Assembly (NCBI GenBank): GCA_020226215.1
Contig: CM035235.1
Span: forward strand, 70,147,283 to 70,211,282
Reading direction: 5' to 3'
Source of the DNA: Sindora glabra
Lineage: Eukaryota > Streptophyta > Magnoliopsida > Fabales > Fabaceae
Length of the DNA: 64,000 nt
In this document: piece by piece, positions 25,497 through 37,545 of the stretch
How the letters are laid out: each line of letters starts with the position of its first letter
Numbering within the stretch: position 1 is the first letter of the stretch
Notes under the pieces: generated by a model
What the model saw: only the letters and a program-made list of their open reading frames with translations
What the model was told of the DNA's origin: nothing
Database searches by the model: none
Position numbers and translations under genes: made by a program

Positions 25497-26880
25497 ATAA
25501 AATTGCCTCTGCCTTGCTATGGATTACATGAAAAACAGAGGATAGATTTGAATTTGAATCTTGTTTAGATGCTGTTTTTCCATGTTTTAATGACTAGGAA
25601 TTGATAGCCCATAAAATTATAGAGGTTTTAGGCTCGAAAAATGATGAAAAACATGTTGAAAACTGCATAAAAATGTCGGATCTGGTGTTCTGTTTTCGGG
25701 TTTTGAACCGGGTCATGATCGGGTCGGGTCGACCCGGCGTAAGGTTGAAGACGACTTAAATTGCAAGTCGTTTTGATGCATGTGTTCTGAGTTATTTTCT
25801 GCATTTGTCGTTCACTGTAACGACATACAGTCTGCGTTATTTTCTGCATTTGACAATATTCAGTATGCTTTATTGAAACGGTGCGTTTCATGGAGCTTAT
25901 AAAGAAATAAAATAAAATCACAGTTTGCTTCACAGAGGACTTGAACCACCGTCCTTGACTAAGGTTGGGCACCTCTGACCACTGAAGCAAATTGAGTTTA
26001 CTTGTCATATATTTACACAAATTCCTATATAAGGTTCAGAAACGTTTATTTGTTCATTTTTTTTTTTGGTTTCTGAATATTGTTAAATCATAATAAACAT
26101 ACTAATGTCATATACATTTAATGCCTAATATTTAGATATTATTTTAGGCATTAATTCAACATATTTAGATTAAAATTAATTAGGAGAATTTAAATCAAAT
26201 AATTAATCACATTTGGCTTAGTTGATTAATTATTTATTTACTTCTCATTATGAAAATATTGTATTATTGTTTTATCAATCTTAGGCTATATATATTTTTC
26301 TATGAAGAGAAAATTGATTTTTCACATTTATTCAAGTGATTAATTAATATTTGAAATCTCATAAAGAAATGTTTATTTATGTTTTAAAAATGGCTATTGA
26401 TTTTGTTTGAGTATGTTTTAAAATGTCAAGTGATCCGTATAATTTTAGTTTAATTAAAACTTAGCCACAGTACTTTTGATTATTCTAAAATTATACATAA
26501 AGTATTAGATTTAAATCTAGGATCACATAAAGAAAAATTGACATTAATTGTAATTAATCATATTCAATATAATAATTATTATCCCACAGGAATTTTATTA
26601 TATTTAATATGATTAATTAGGGTGGAATAGTAAATTTTCCTTTACCTTGATCTACCCACAGGAATTAAGATAGGGGGTATATTTGCTAGTTTCACTAATT
26701 TTATACATAAGCCTAATTAAATAAAACTAAGCTCACAGGCAGTTTTGTTTGTTACTAGGATTATGTTTGATAGATATGTTTTGCATTGGTAAGACATGTC
26801 ATATGAAATATTTTTTAATTGCCTCAAATTATTAACATAGTGTGTAATTTTATATAGCTTTTCAACCTCTAAATATCTCT
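25497..26880 (+). other. Long untranslated leader of the copia element
   Basis: About 1.4 kb between the primer site and the first gag codons. No supported gene. A tRNA-like sequence lies at 25925-25990 on the minus strand. Open frames on the minus strand (25628-26020, 26717-26974) have no known domain. Confidence 0.6.
25925..25990 (-). other. tRNA-like sequence, degenerate
   Basis: Read on the minus strand, the ends TTGCTTC and GAAGCAA form a perfect 7-bp acceptor-like stem. An A-box-like CAGTGGTCAGAGG and a B-box-like GGTTCAAGTCC are present, with the T loop TTCAAGT closed by a 5-bp stem with one mismatch. At 66 nt it is too short, and the anticodon arm folds as CCTT/AAGG with only a 4-base loop, so a working tRNA is unlikely. 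It may be a decayed tRNA or SINE head carried in the leader. Confidence 0.4.
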
Positions 26881-28032
26881 GATTTTCAAGTTCCTGAATT
26901 GAATGGTGATAATTATAAGATATGGAAGGAGAAAATTCTTCTTCAATTGGGGTGGATGGACGTGGATGATGCAATAAGAAAGGATGAACCTCCTAAACCC
27001 ACTGATAGTAGTAGTGCAGCTGAAATAGCACTTTACGAGCGTTAGGAGCGATCAAATCGCCTTAGTATGATGTATATCAAAACTAAGATTTCTGCTAGCG
27101 TTCGTGGATCTATCGGAGAGTATCAGAACATTCGAAGTTTGCTCAAGGCCATTGATGAACAATTTGAAACTTCAGACAAGGCTTTGGCAAGCACCCTAAT
27201 GACAAGGTTATCATCAATGAAGCTTACCGGCATAACGGGTGTGCGAGAGCATATCATGCAAATGAGGGACATTGCAGCTCAATTAAAAATGCTTGAGGTC
27301 GAGATGTCCGAGTCTTTCCTTGTGCACTATATCCTGAACTCTCTGCCGTCTCAGTATGGACCTTTCAAGATTTCCTACAACACACATAAGGAGAAATGGA
27401 CAATCAATGAACTTCTGTCCATGTGTGTACAGGAAGAAGGGAGGCTTATTGCAGAAATGGGAGAAAGCGCACATTTGGCAACACAAGGGAAGAACAACAA
27501 GCAAGCTAACTTAAAAGGAAAGGGAAATGCACCCATTCAAGGCAGTATAAAGAAAGAGTCCAAGTGTTTCTTCTGCAAGAAGAAAGGACACATAAAGAAG
27601 AACTGCAACAAATTTAAGAGTTGGCTTGAAAAGAAAGGTATCTCAATCTCACACTTTTGTTATGAATCTAATATGGTAAATGTTAGTAGTAACACATGGT
27701 GGATTGATTCTGGTTCTACAATCCATATCTCTAATACCTTGCAGGGCTTTCTAAACCAAAGGAAGCCAGTGGGCAGTGAGCAGTACATCTATTCAGGCAA
27801 CAAGATGGGCTCACTAGTTGAAGCTATAGGAACTTGCAGACTAGTTTTAGATACTGGCTTTAGTTTGATATTGGAAAGGACTTTTTATGTACCAAGTTTC
27901 TCTAGAAACTTAATTTCTATTTCGAAACTTTTGCCTTTTGGATATTGTTTTGAATTTTCAAATAATATGTTTAAGTTATTTTATAAATCTAATCTTGTTG
28001 GCAATGGTACAATTTCTGATGGTCTTTTCTGA
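26881..28032 (+). pseudogene. copia gag and protease, broken
   Basis: Gag begins around DFQVPELNGDNYKIWKEK (26881); no in-frame ATG is visible before it, so the start is lost or misplaced. A TAG at 27043-27045 interrupts 'YER*ERSNRLS', where relatives have Trp, which fits a TGG to TAG change. The frame then continues through the gag core. A CCHC zinc knuckle CFFCKKKGHIKKNC lies at 27565-27606 and binds RNA in this family. The protease active site IDSGST follows at 27703-27717. The frame stops at TGA 28030-28032, after which the same frame resumes into integrase. In a working element these would be part of one polyprotein. Confidence 0.85.
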
Positions 28033-29371
28033 ATTCAATTACAAGACAGTATACCTAATGATTCAATGCATGTTTCTAGTAGCATAGGTATTAAGAGATG
28101 TGTTACTAATGAAGATTCCTCTATGTTGTGGCACCGTAGACTAGGTCATATCTCAATAGAGAGGGTTAAAAGGTTAGTAAAAGATGGAATACTTAGTACG
28201 CTAGATTTTACTGATTTTGAAACTTGTATAGACTGCATAAAGGGAAAGCAGACTAATAAGACCAAGAAAGGTGCCAAGAGGAGTACTACCATTTTAGAAA
28301 TCATACATACAGACATTTGTAGTCCAGATTTGGACTCTAGTAGTCCAAAATACTTTATCACCTTTATTGATGATTACTCACGATATATGTATCTCTATCT
28401 GTTGAATAATAAGAATGAGGCACTTGATGCCTTTAAGGTGTTTAAAGCAGAAGTAGAGAAACAATGTGATAAACAAATTAAGATAGTGAGATCAGATAGA
28501 GGTGGTGAGTATTATGGTAGATATACTGAAGATGGACAAGCATTAGGTTCATTTGCTAGATTTCTTCAAGAACATGGGATTGTTGCCCAATACACCATGC
28601 CTGGGTCTCCGGACCAAAACGGTGTAGCTGAAAGAAGAAATCGAACACTATTGGGCATGGTAAGGAGCATGCTTAGCAGCTCTAAGCTTCCTAAGTCCTT
28701 ATAGATTGAAGGCCTTAAGACGGCAGTATATATCCTTAACCGGGTCCCAACTAAGGCTGTTGAAAAGACACCATTTGAGTTGTTTAAGGGTTGGAAATCG
28801 AGTTTAAGACATATGCGCGTTTGGGGATGCCTGTCTGAGGTTAGGGTCTACAATCCACAAGAAAAGAAGCTGGATCCTAGGACTATAAGTGACTACTTCA
28901 TTGGATATGCTGAAAAGTCCAAAGGATATAGATTCTATTGTTCATCTCATAGCACTAGGATTGTGGAATCAAGAAATGCAAAATTTCTTGAAAATGACTT
29001 GATTAGTGGGAGTGATCAATTTCAGCATCCAAATACTGAACTTGATCATTTTGGTTCTCAAGCTTCCACATCAAGTGATAGATTGGTTGTAATCCATGCC
29101 CCTCAAGTACCATTGGGTATTGAACAACCAATCATTGAGGATCCACAACCACTTGGCCATAACCAAGTTGATCCAGTTGTTGAACAATTACCAGAAATTG
29201 TTGAACAACCAATTAAGGAGCATCCTTCCCAAGAGGATGCTAACCCAACATTAAGAAGATCAACTAGGGAAAGTAGGTCAGCAATTCCTAGTGATTATGC
29301 TGTGTATCTACAAGAGTCTGACTACAATATAGGAGCTGAAAATGACCCTGAGACGTTTTCAAGAAGCTATT
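28033..29371 (+). pseudogene. copia integrase, broken
   Basis: Same frame as gag. The N-terminal zinc-binding HHCC region reads WHRRLGHIS, then CIDCIKGK. The catalytic core has Asp in HTDICSP, Asp in RSDRGGEYYG and Glu in DQNGVAERRNRT, the DDE residues of retroviral-type integrases. A TAG at 28702-28704 interrupts KLPKSL*IEG, again where relatives have Trp. The C-terminal part runs on to TAA at 29371-29373, reached only because of a 1-base insertion in the T run near 29355. Integrase would insert the cDNA copy into the genome; this one is not intact. Confidence 0.85.
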
Positions 29372-30923
29372 AACTGCAGAGAATTCGGATTATGGTACAA
29401 TGCTATGAAGGAAGAGATGGATTCCATGGCTGTCTAATGGAGTCTGGGATCTTGTCGAGTTGCCTAGTGGTTCAAAGGCCATAGGGTGTAAATGGGTCTA
29501 TAAGATGAAAAAGGACTCATTAGGCAACATTGAAAGATATAAGGCAAGACTCGTGGCTAAGGGATTCACTCAGAAGGAAGGAATCGACTACACAGAGACA
29601 TTTTCTCCTATGTCTAAGAAAGATTCCCTCCGTGTAATAATGGCATTGGTTGCCCAATTTGACCTGGAACTGCATCAGATGGATGTGAAGACGGCATTCC
29701 TCAATGGGGATCTAGAGGAAGAGGTATATATGAAACAACCTGAAGGATTCTCCTCTAGTGCTGGTGAGCATTTAGTATGCAAGCTTAAGAAATCCATATA
29801 TGGATTGAAACAGGCCTCTCGCCAATGGTATCTTAAGTTTCATGATGTTATTTCCTCATTCGGATTTGTGGAAAATATCATGGATCAGTGTATATACCAC
29901 AAGGTCAGTGGGAGTAAAATCTGTTTCCTTGTGCTGTATGTGGATGATATACTGCTTGCAACCAATGATAAGGGATTGTTATATGAGGTGAAACAGTTTC
30001 TCTCTAAGAATTTTGATATAAAGGATATGGGTGAGGCATCTTATGTAATTGGTATTAAGATCCATAGGGATAGAACTCAAGGTATTTTAGGTCTATCACA
30101 AGAAACCTATATCAATAAGGTCTTAGAGAGATTTCGGATGAAAGACTGTTCATCAAGTGTAGCACCTATTGTGAAGGGTGACAGGTTCAATTTGAATCAG
30201 TGCCCGAAGAATGATCTAGAAAGGGAACAAATGCGAAACATTCCATATGCTTCAGCTGTTGGAAGCCTTATGTATGCTCAGGTTTGTACAAGACCTGACA
30301 TTGCATTCATAGTTGGAATGTTAGGGAGATATCAAAGTAATCCAGGAATGGATCATTGGAGAGCTGTAAAGAAAGTGATGAGGTATCTCAAAGGTACCAA
30401 ACATTACATGCTGATGTACAAACGAACTGAGAATCTTGAAGTAGTTGGCTACTCAGACTCGGATTTTGCCGGATGCGTTGATTCACGAAAATCAACATCA
30501 GGATACATTTTTATGTTTGCTGGAGGAGCCGTGTCTTGGAGGAGCGCAAAGCAAACCTTAGTTGCTACTTCTACCACAGAAGCTGAGTTCGTATCTTGTT
30601 TTGAGGCAACTTCACATGGTGTATGGCTAAAGAGCTTTATTTCTGGGCTTAGAGTTGTGGATTCAATTTCTAGGCCATTAAGAATTTATTGTGACAACTC
30701 AGCTGCAGTTTTTCTGGCTAAAAATGACAAAAGTGAAAGTCGAAGTAAACACATCGACATCAAGTACTTAGCCATTCGGGAACGTGTCAAGGAAAATAAA
30801 GTTACCATTGTACACATTAGCACTGAGTTGATGATAGCATATCCTTTGACAAAAGGCATGCCACCATCAGTGTTTAAGGATCATGTATTAAGGATGGGAC
30901 TTGGTACCATATTAAATCTTTGA
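29360..30923 (+). pseudogene. copia reverse transcriptase and RNase H, frame-shifted from integrase
   Basis: Frames shift near 29355 and again near 29432 (between SMA and NGVWDL), each consistent with one extra base. From 29436 on the frame is open to TGA at 30921. Reverse transcriptase motifs include WVYKMKKD, KARLVAKGF, QMDVKTAFLNGDL and the catalytic YVDD at 29937-29948. RNase H shows SDSD, TEAE and CDNS, but the fourth acidic site, normally ADPLTKG, reads AYPLTKG (Tyr codon 30840-30842), so that domain is probably inactive. The long open frame is otherwise well preserved. Confidence 0.9.
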
Positions 30924-31184
30924 TGTATATATACATATTTGTAATAAAGCTCTTATTCAATTTAAGTTATTTTTCTCATTTTAGAGTATACATTTATGTT
31001 TAGAGAAAAATAGCATTAAGAGGACTCAGAATAAGTATAAGATTTATTCATTAAGTTATGGTGGGTTGAGAAAGCAAAATGTATCGTGATACATGGGAGG
31101 TAATACTCATAGATAGAGGACCTATCACTATGATCCGTTCATTGAGTTTTTCTCTACTTTTATATATATTAGGTTTTACGGACC

Positions 31185-31195
31185 AAGTGGGAGAA
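31185..31195 (+). promoter_or_regulatory. Polypurine tract of the copia element
   Basis: AAGTGGGAGAA immediately before the 3' LTR. This is the typical plus-strand primer site of plant copia elements. Confidence 0.9.
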
Positions 31196-31601
31196 TGTAA
31201 CAAATCTTTTTTTTCGTTGGTAACAAAACCAACGTTCAAATGCTGGACGTGGTCCGTGAAACTCGGAAGCAGTTTGCTGCTTCAACAAACTACCGAAATC
31301 TCAGCTTCTTTGATGGGAGAAGCTGAGTTCATGCTAGTATAAAATATCATACAGGGGTCCCCGGGTTCGGTGAATGCCAAAATTATTTTCTGAACAATTT
31401 ACACCATCAAAGAAGCAAAAATCAGAACCTGGAAGTACCCGAATTTGATAATTCAAGTGACTGTTCGGTACAATTTCTTGGAACAACTTCTCTGTGAATT
31501 TCATTAAAGTTATGGCTGGAGGTAGGCTTCCGCATATCTGACTTATTTTATGCTTTAATTAGGATATATTAAATATCTGAGTATCCTAAATATAGTTTAC
31601 A
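31196..31601 (+). repeat. 3' LTR of the copia element
   Basis: 406 bp, same length as the 5' LTR, with TG...CA ends and a TATAAAA at 31338-31344. By eye it differs from the 5' LTR at about 16 positions, all C/T or G/A. Confidence 0.95.
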
Positions 31602-33560
31602 AGTTAATCAATCAAAACTACTTCAATCGACTAAAAATTAAGTAAAATACAATTTTCCAAACACTAGTGAATCAGGCGTTCTAATTCTGAATTTTAAATT
31701 TGTCTCTACAACGCATGGGAGAAGGCTAGTATGGGAAAAATCTTACTCTGAAATCGTTCGATCTGGGAAGGGAGGGAAAGATAAAAGGTAGCAAGATCTA
31801 CGGTAATGTAGGTCTCTCTCCCTTGTTTTTTTTTTTTTTTTTTTGGGGGGGGGGGGTGGGGTAAGAGTTACTCAGGTCTCTTTTAGCTCTTACGTTCTTT
31901 CTTGCTTCCAAATCCTTATTCTCGATTCTAGTATAGAAAGTTCACGCGGCTGGTGGCAAAATCAAATTACATTTACACCCTTAAGAAGAACAAGACTGGA
32001 TTATCTGGCTTGGTTGACAGTTTCATTCAAAGGTCAAATCACATTTACACCCCTAGGAATAAGATTGCATTGTGTAGCTTTGTGGGATTTGGAAGTACAT
32101 GTTTGATTAATTGTTTTCAAGTCATCATCTATGGCTTTGGTTATCCGCCGAGTGATCTGGTTTTATAGGGTTAAAGAAAACTGGACATATTAAATGAAAG
32201 GGATAAATTCATGTGAGTAATAAAGAGAGTGAGTAATAATTATTAAATTTTATAATAATAAAAAATTAAAATATATTTGAAAATCATATAATTACTTAAA
32301 ATGATTATATAATTATTTAAAATATATTTTAATTTTAAATATTAATTTTAATTATTTAATATTAATTTAATAATTATAATTCACTTTTCATGTTTAACAT
32401 GCTTCCTAAAGAAAATGGAGTATTGCAGGTTTCCTTTACCTATATCCTATAAATATATGATCTCTAGATTATGGAATAGCAGTATTATATACGCCGATAT
32501 CACTGAAAATATAAATCTAATATAATTTTTTAATAATAAAATTATTTAAAGAAAATTAATATTTAATCTAATTTAACTATTTAATTTTTATCTTTCATAA
32601 TTTTTCAACTTACGTACCACTTATTTTTAAAAATTTAATGTCCTTAATCAGCTCACAAATTTAAAATGAAATGCACCTATATTATAATTATTTTTTGTGA
32701 TTTTTCTATTTTTAAGTTAAAAAAAGATAATAACAAACTTTAGGAAACTTTAAAATTAAATAGAGTGATAAACACATTAAAATAAATTTTGTTTTGAATA
32801 TATTATTGAAAATAATATTTTAATTCTAAAAGTTATTATCTCTTAAATATATCATAAAAAATAATTATTTAACAAAATAATAAATAATGTACAAAATCAT
32901 TTTTTATATTTATATTTAGATATATTTAATGTAATCAAAATAGAAATTAATTATAATAATAGATGATAAAAAAGGGAAATAGATGATCATCAATGAATTA
33001 AAGTTTTCTCATTTCCTTTTATAGTAAAATGGATATTTTTATATTTTTCAGTAATCTTTTTCTTTTAGTGATTTTCTGATATTTTTAAATATTACCGTAA
33101 TAAAATTTGACGTTGACAATGATGCTAATTGAATTGATTATCGTCATTTCAAATTGTTGTATTTTCTTATTTCAATCTGTTAAACTTTGTTTGCGTTGCT
33201 TTCTTTTGCCTACGTTCAAATCGGCTCTTACTTTGTTTTTGTTAAGTAGGACTTCTTACCTTATCTTTTCTATTTTTATACTTATTTGTCTCTTCTAATA
33301 TGATTTCTTCTTCATCCAACAAACTATTTGGGTGCTGCATTCTTATGTAAAATATCTCATGAGTTTTGCGCTCTGTGAGATGATTATTTGGATAATGTTA
33401 CGTGGAATTCCATCGTCTGATGGAGTATTTCATCATTAATTTTTTTTTAATCTCAAAATAAGTAAATTAAAATTAAAAATATAAATTTCAATACATTAAA
33501 CATCATTTAACAGTCAAGGTAGGGGAACATATGCTCTAATAGGTTCAATTGAACCCATTA
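31602..33560 (+). repeat. Left arm of the inverted repeat around the assembly gap
   Basis: Matched in inverted orientation by 34151 to about 36580, with roughly 8-10% difference by eye plus indels. No gene is supported. A 63-codon frame at 33107-33298 is the broken counterpart of the frame at 34253-34615. Confidence 0.8.
31826..31856. repeat. T19G12 homopolymer tract
   Basis: Nineteen T followed by twelve G. The R2 counterpart at 41096-41126 is C16A15. The partial copy near 36380 lacks it, so the tract expanded in the R1/R2 lineage. Confidence 0.9.
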
Positions 33561-34050
33561 AATTTTAAAAATTTATATGTTTATATATATTATTTATTAC
33601 ATTATGACCCCTCAAATAAAAATATTTTGACTCCATTAACCTTGTATTATTCTATTTGAATTGTTTCTTTATTTAATTTTCATAAATCTAATTTATTTAT
33701 TTTATACTTTGTTGAAATACAATTTATTTATTTAAATTTTATGTGATAGATCTTTTGATTTCTCAATTATTAAAATTAAGTTAAAATAATATTAATATCA
33801 TTCACTCAAATAAGCATTTTTATGTAAAAATATTAGCGATCAATGAAATTGAAAAATTTATTATATAATTATTAGTATGTTTGCCTCTTGAATTTTATAT
33901 TGACTCTATTAAAGAATTATAATAATAAATAGAACTTTCTTATTCTGAATCTCATAAATAATTTCCCTAGTTAGAGATAGATGATAAAAAATTGATCATT
34001 CCTTAGATAAATTTTAGAAAAAATAATAATATTAGAGTGAAGGATTTTAT
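33561..34050. other. AT-rich loop sequence left of the gap, unassigned
   Basis: This follows the palindromic GGTTCAATTGAACC and has no counterpart to the right of the gap. No coding content recognised; possibly the edge of a transposon lost in the gap. Confidence 0.35.
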
Positions 34051-34150
34051 NNNNNNNNNNNNNNNNNNNNNNNNNNNNNNNNNNNNNNNNNNNNNNNNNN
34101 NNNNNNNNNNNNNNNNNNNNNNNNNNNNNNNNNNNNNNNNNNNNNNNNNN
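34051..34150. other. Assembly gap (100 N)
   Basis: Exactly 100 undetermined bases, the usual placeholder for a scaffold gap of unknown size. It lies in the loop of an inverted repeat, where assemblies commonly break. A frame at 33971-34171 spans the gap and is meaningless. Confidence 1.
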
Positions 34151-37100
34151 AATGGGGTCAATTGAACCCACTAGAGCATATATCCATAATCCCTCTACCT
34201 GACTGTTGGATATATTTAATATATTAAAATTTTTATTTTATTTATTTTAAAATTAAAAGAAATCAATAGTGAAAACACTAAGAGACGAAACCCTCGTAAC
34301 ACTACTTAAATAATCATCTCGCAGAGCCCAAAACTCATGAAATATTTTACATAAGAATGCAGCACCCAAATAGTTTGTGGATAAAGGAGAAACCATATTA
34401 GAAGAGACAAATAAGTATAAAAATAGAAAGATAAGATAAGAAATCCTGCTCAACGAAAACAAAGTAAGAGCCGACTTGAACATAGGCATAAAAAAGCAAC
34501 GCAAACAAAGTTTAACGGATTGAAATGCAAGACCAAGCAGGACTAAAAATAAGAAAATACAACAATTTGAAATGACCATAATCAATTCATTTAGCATAAT
34601 TGTCAACAACATCATATTTTATTAGGGTCATATTTAAAATATCACAAAATCACTAAAAGAAAAAGATCACTGAAAAATATAAAAATATTCATTTTACTAT
34701 AAAAGAAAATGAGAAAACTTTGATTCATTGATGATAATCTTTTTCCTCTTTTTATCATCTATTATTATAATTAATTTTTTATTTTGATCATATTAAATAT
34801 ATCCAAGTAAAAATAAAAATATAAATATAAAAAATGATTTTATACATTATTTATCATTTTGTTAAATAATTATTTTTATGATATATTTAAAAGATAATAA
34901 TTTTTAAAATTAAAATATTATTTTCAATAATATATTCAAAACAAATTTTATTTCAATGTGTTTATCACTTTTTAATTTTAAATTTTCCTAAAGTTTGTTA
35001 TTGTCTTTTTTTTTAACTTAAAAATAGAAAAATCACAAGCAAAATAATTATAATATAGGTGCATTTCATTTTAATTTGTCTGATTAAGGACATTAAATTT
35101 TTAAAAATAACTGGTAGGTAAGTGGAAAAATTATAAAGATATAAAATTAAATAGTTAAGTTAAATCAAATATTAAATTTCTTTAAATAATTTAATTATGA
35201 AAAAATTATTTAGATTTATATTTTCAATGATATCAGGGTTATTCCAGAATTTAGGGTTTGTTGACATGCACTTTTCTAGAATTGATTTCATTTCATTTCA
35301 ATAGAAATGATTTCAATTCATTTGCAAATTAATTTTATTTTTGACAACTTTGTTAAAAATAATGATTTGAATTCATTTGTAAACAAGTTATTTTATTTGT
35401 AATATATTGAAAAATACATAGAAATTAATTAAAAAGTAAATTTTGATGGTATTATAGTAAATTTAATGTTAAAGAAAGAGTAAATTATTTATATAATATA
35501 TTTTTAGGTGAAATGAAATTAATTCTAGTGAAATTCTTGTAAAATTGGATGAATTTTATAATGATAAAGTTGTAATTCATATAGAAATTACAAATAAAAT
35601 GAAATTAATTCTAGTGAAATTCTTGTAAAATGGATGAATTTCATAATGACAAAGTTGTAATTAGTATAGAAATTACAATGAAATGAAATGAAATCTATTT
35701 TTACTTCAATGTAAACACTATATTAAAAAGAAATTCATTTAAAAATGAAATAAAATCTTATTTTGATAATAGCAAATAAAGGTTAGAGATGACATACTTA
35801 TAGGTAAAGGAAACCTGCAATACTCCATTTCCTTTAGGGAGCATATTAAACATGAAAATTGAATTATAATTATTAAATAATTAAGATTAATATTTAAAAT
35901 TTTATCATTTTTAAATAATTATATAGTTATTTTAAGTAATTATATAATTTTTAAATATATTTTAATTTTTTTATTGATATAAAATTTAATAATTATTATT
36001 CACTCTCTTTATTACTCACATGAATTTATTCCTTTCATTTAGTACGTCCAGTTTTCTTTAAGTTTATAAAACCAGATCACTCGGAGTATAACCAAAGCCA
36101 AAGATGATGACTTGAAAACAATTAATTAAACATGTACTTGGAAATCCCACAAAACCACACAAATGCAATCTAATTCCTAAGGGTGTAAATGTAATTGGGC
36201 CTTCGGATAAAACTGTCAACCCAGCCAGATAATCCAGTCTTATTCTTCTCAGGGTGTAAATGTAATTTGATTTGCTACAAACCGTGTGAACCTTCTATTC
36301 TACAATCTAGAATAAGGATTTGGAAGTAAGAAAGAAAGCAAGAGCCACGAAGGTGGTTGCAACAGACCTACATTACTGCAGATCTTGCGACCTTTTATCT
36401 TTCTCTCCCTTCCCAGATCGAAGGATTTCAGAGTAATATTTTTCCTATACTAGCCGTCTTCCATAGGTTGTAGAGACAAATTTAAATTTAGAATTAGGAA
36501 GCCTGATTTACTAGTGTTTGGAACATTGTATTTTACTTAATTTTTAGTCAATTGAAGTAGTTTTGATTGATTAACTAGGTTAATTTATTAATTTTTAGGA
36601 TTTGATAATTAATTTTTCTAATTAATGAATTGACTCTCAATTTGTAAATTTAAAAAAGTAAAAGAATTTGACGACCTGAAACAATTGATTTCTTCTTTTT
36701 TATAAAAATACCCTCTTATTCATATTTAATATATAAGATATTTTCTCCCCTTTACATCATCTACTATTAGATTACTCATTTATTCATTTTCTATAACAAT
36801 TTTTGTTCATCTTTTTTATGATGATGATGATAAATGAATTTTTGAGCTTAATACATACAATTTATGTCACATATATTACTTTCTTATCATGGTGATAATC
36901 TCACTAAAAATATATTATGCATTGCAAAATTAAATATATGAAAGCATAAAAAATTTATTAACAAAAAGTATTTAAATTTAAATCTTCTTTCATATATGCT
37001 TTATAATAATTTTTATATCTTGTATCATACTTAATTATAATTTATTTTTATATATAAATATATAAATATATATGATTTTCATTTTTAAAATAACTAATGA

Positions 37101-37545
37101 AAGTTACTATACTATATATGAAGGAAAACTATGCGTAAATTATAAAATAACATGAGTCAAAAGTTGAACATATAATCATATATTTTATTATAAAAGTTAT
37201 TCTATTATATCTATATTTTCAGTGATGTTCGCGTACAATTAATTAAACATGGACAGGAAATCCATCTAAGCTGCGCAATCCGAGCTTATCCTCAAGGGTA
37301 TAAGTGTAATTTGGCCCTCGAATAAATGAACCAAGACAAGTAATCCAATTCATTGTCGTCTTCAAGGGTGTGAATGTAATATCGCGTTATAGTTTTTTTT
37401 TTCCCGATCGAATAATTCGAAGTTTGATATCTCTAAATAAATTTTAAAATTTAAATTTTATGAATAAAAATAAATATTTTTAAAAAATTCCATAGGAAAT
37501 CTAATTCACTGTGACTTTAAATTAATGAAAGGGAAAGGCTGGATG
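34151..37545 (-). repeat. Right arm of the gap-centred inverted repeat (partial repeat copy)
   Basis: 34151-36580 mirrors 31602-33560, and 36590-37545 mirrors 24000-25071, so this arm carries the copia target site without the element. It has its own 529-bp insertion at 35254-35782. The 120-codon minus frame at 34253-34615 is hydrophobic, has no known domain and is broken in the other arm, so I do not call it a gene. Confidence 0.8.
35254..35782. mobile_element. Tourist-like MITE candidate, 529 bp
   Basis: Present in the right arm and absent from the left arm (near 32455). It is flanked by TTA on both sides (35251-35253, 35783-35785), as expected of PIF/Harbinger-type insertion. The ends GGGTTTGTTGAC and CCTTTATTTGCT match only loosely. 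Inside, a unit of about 90 bp with AATTCTAGTGAAATTCTTGT is repeated twice (35508-35690), and GATTTCATTTCATTTCA occurs inverted near the two ends. Confidence 0.5.

Larger units (their letters stand above)
25077..31601 (+). mobile_element. Ty1-copia LTR retrotransposon, full-length but defective
   Basis: Two 406-bp LTRs (25077-25482, 31196-31601) begin TGTAAC and end TTTACA. A perfect 5-bp target duplication AGTTA flanks the element (25072-25076 and 31602-31606). The primer binding site follows the 5' LTR and a polypurine tract precedes the 3' LTR. The inner order is gag, protease, integrase, reverse transcriptase, RNase H, which defines the copia superfamily. Empty versions of the target site exist at about 36575 and 41345 in inverted copies. 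The coding region has three in-frame stops and two frameshifts, so the copy cannot make its own proteins. By eye the LTRs differ at 16 of 406 sites, all transitions, with no indels, which suggests a moderately recent insertion. Confidence 0.95.
14283..31975 (+). repeat. Large repeat copy R1 (interrupted by a copia element)
   Basis: This stretch is matched in inverted orientation by R2 (about 40965-56845) and, for its first 6.3 kb, in direct orientation by R3. Anchors shared with the other copies include the blocks at 15402-15600, 16776-16997 and 18189-18656, the foldback at 20553-21089, and the block at 22409-22687. R1 differs from R2/R3 by scattered substitutions and small indels. It lacks the 1280-bp Tourist-like insertion and the Harbinger insertion, but carries a plastid fragment and the copia element. 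Confidence 0.85.

Noticed and set aside
25925..25990. Functional tRNA gene
   Set aside because: Too short, with a 4-base anticodon loop; kept only as a tRNA-like sequence.
33971..34171. Frame running through the run of N
   Set aside because: It consists mostly of undetermined bases.
34253..34615. 120-codon hydrophobic frame right of the gap
   Set aside because: The copy in the other arm (33107-33298) is broken by a deletion, and no family is recognised.
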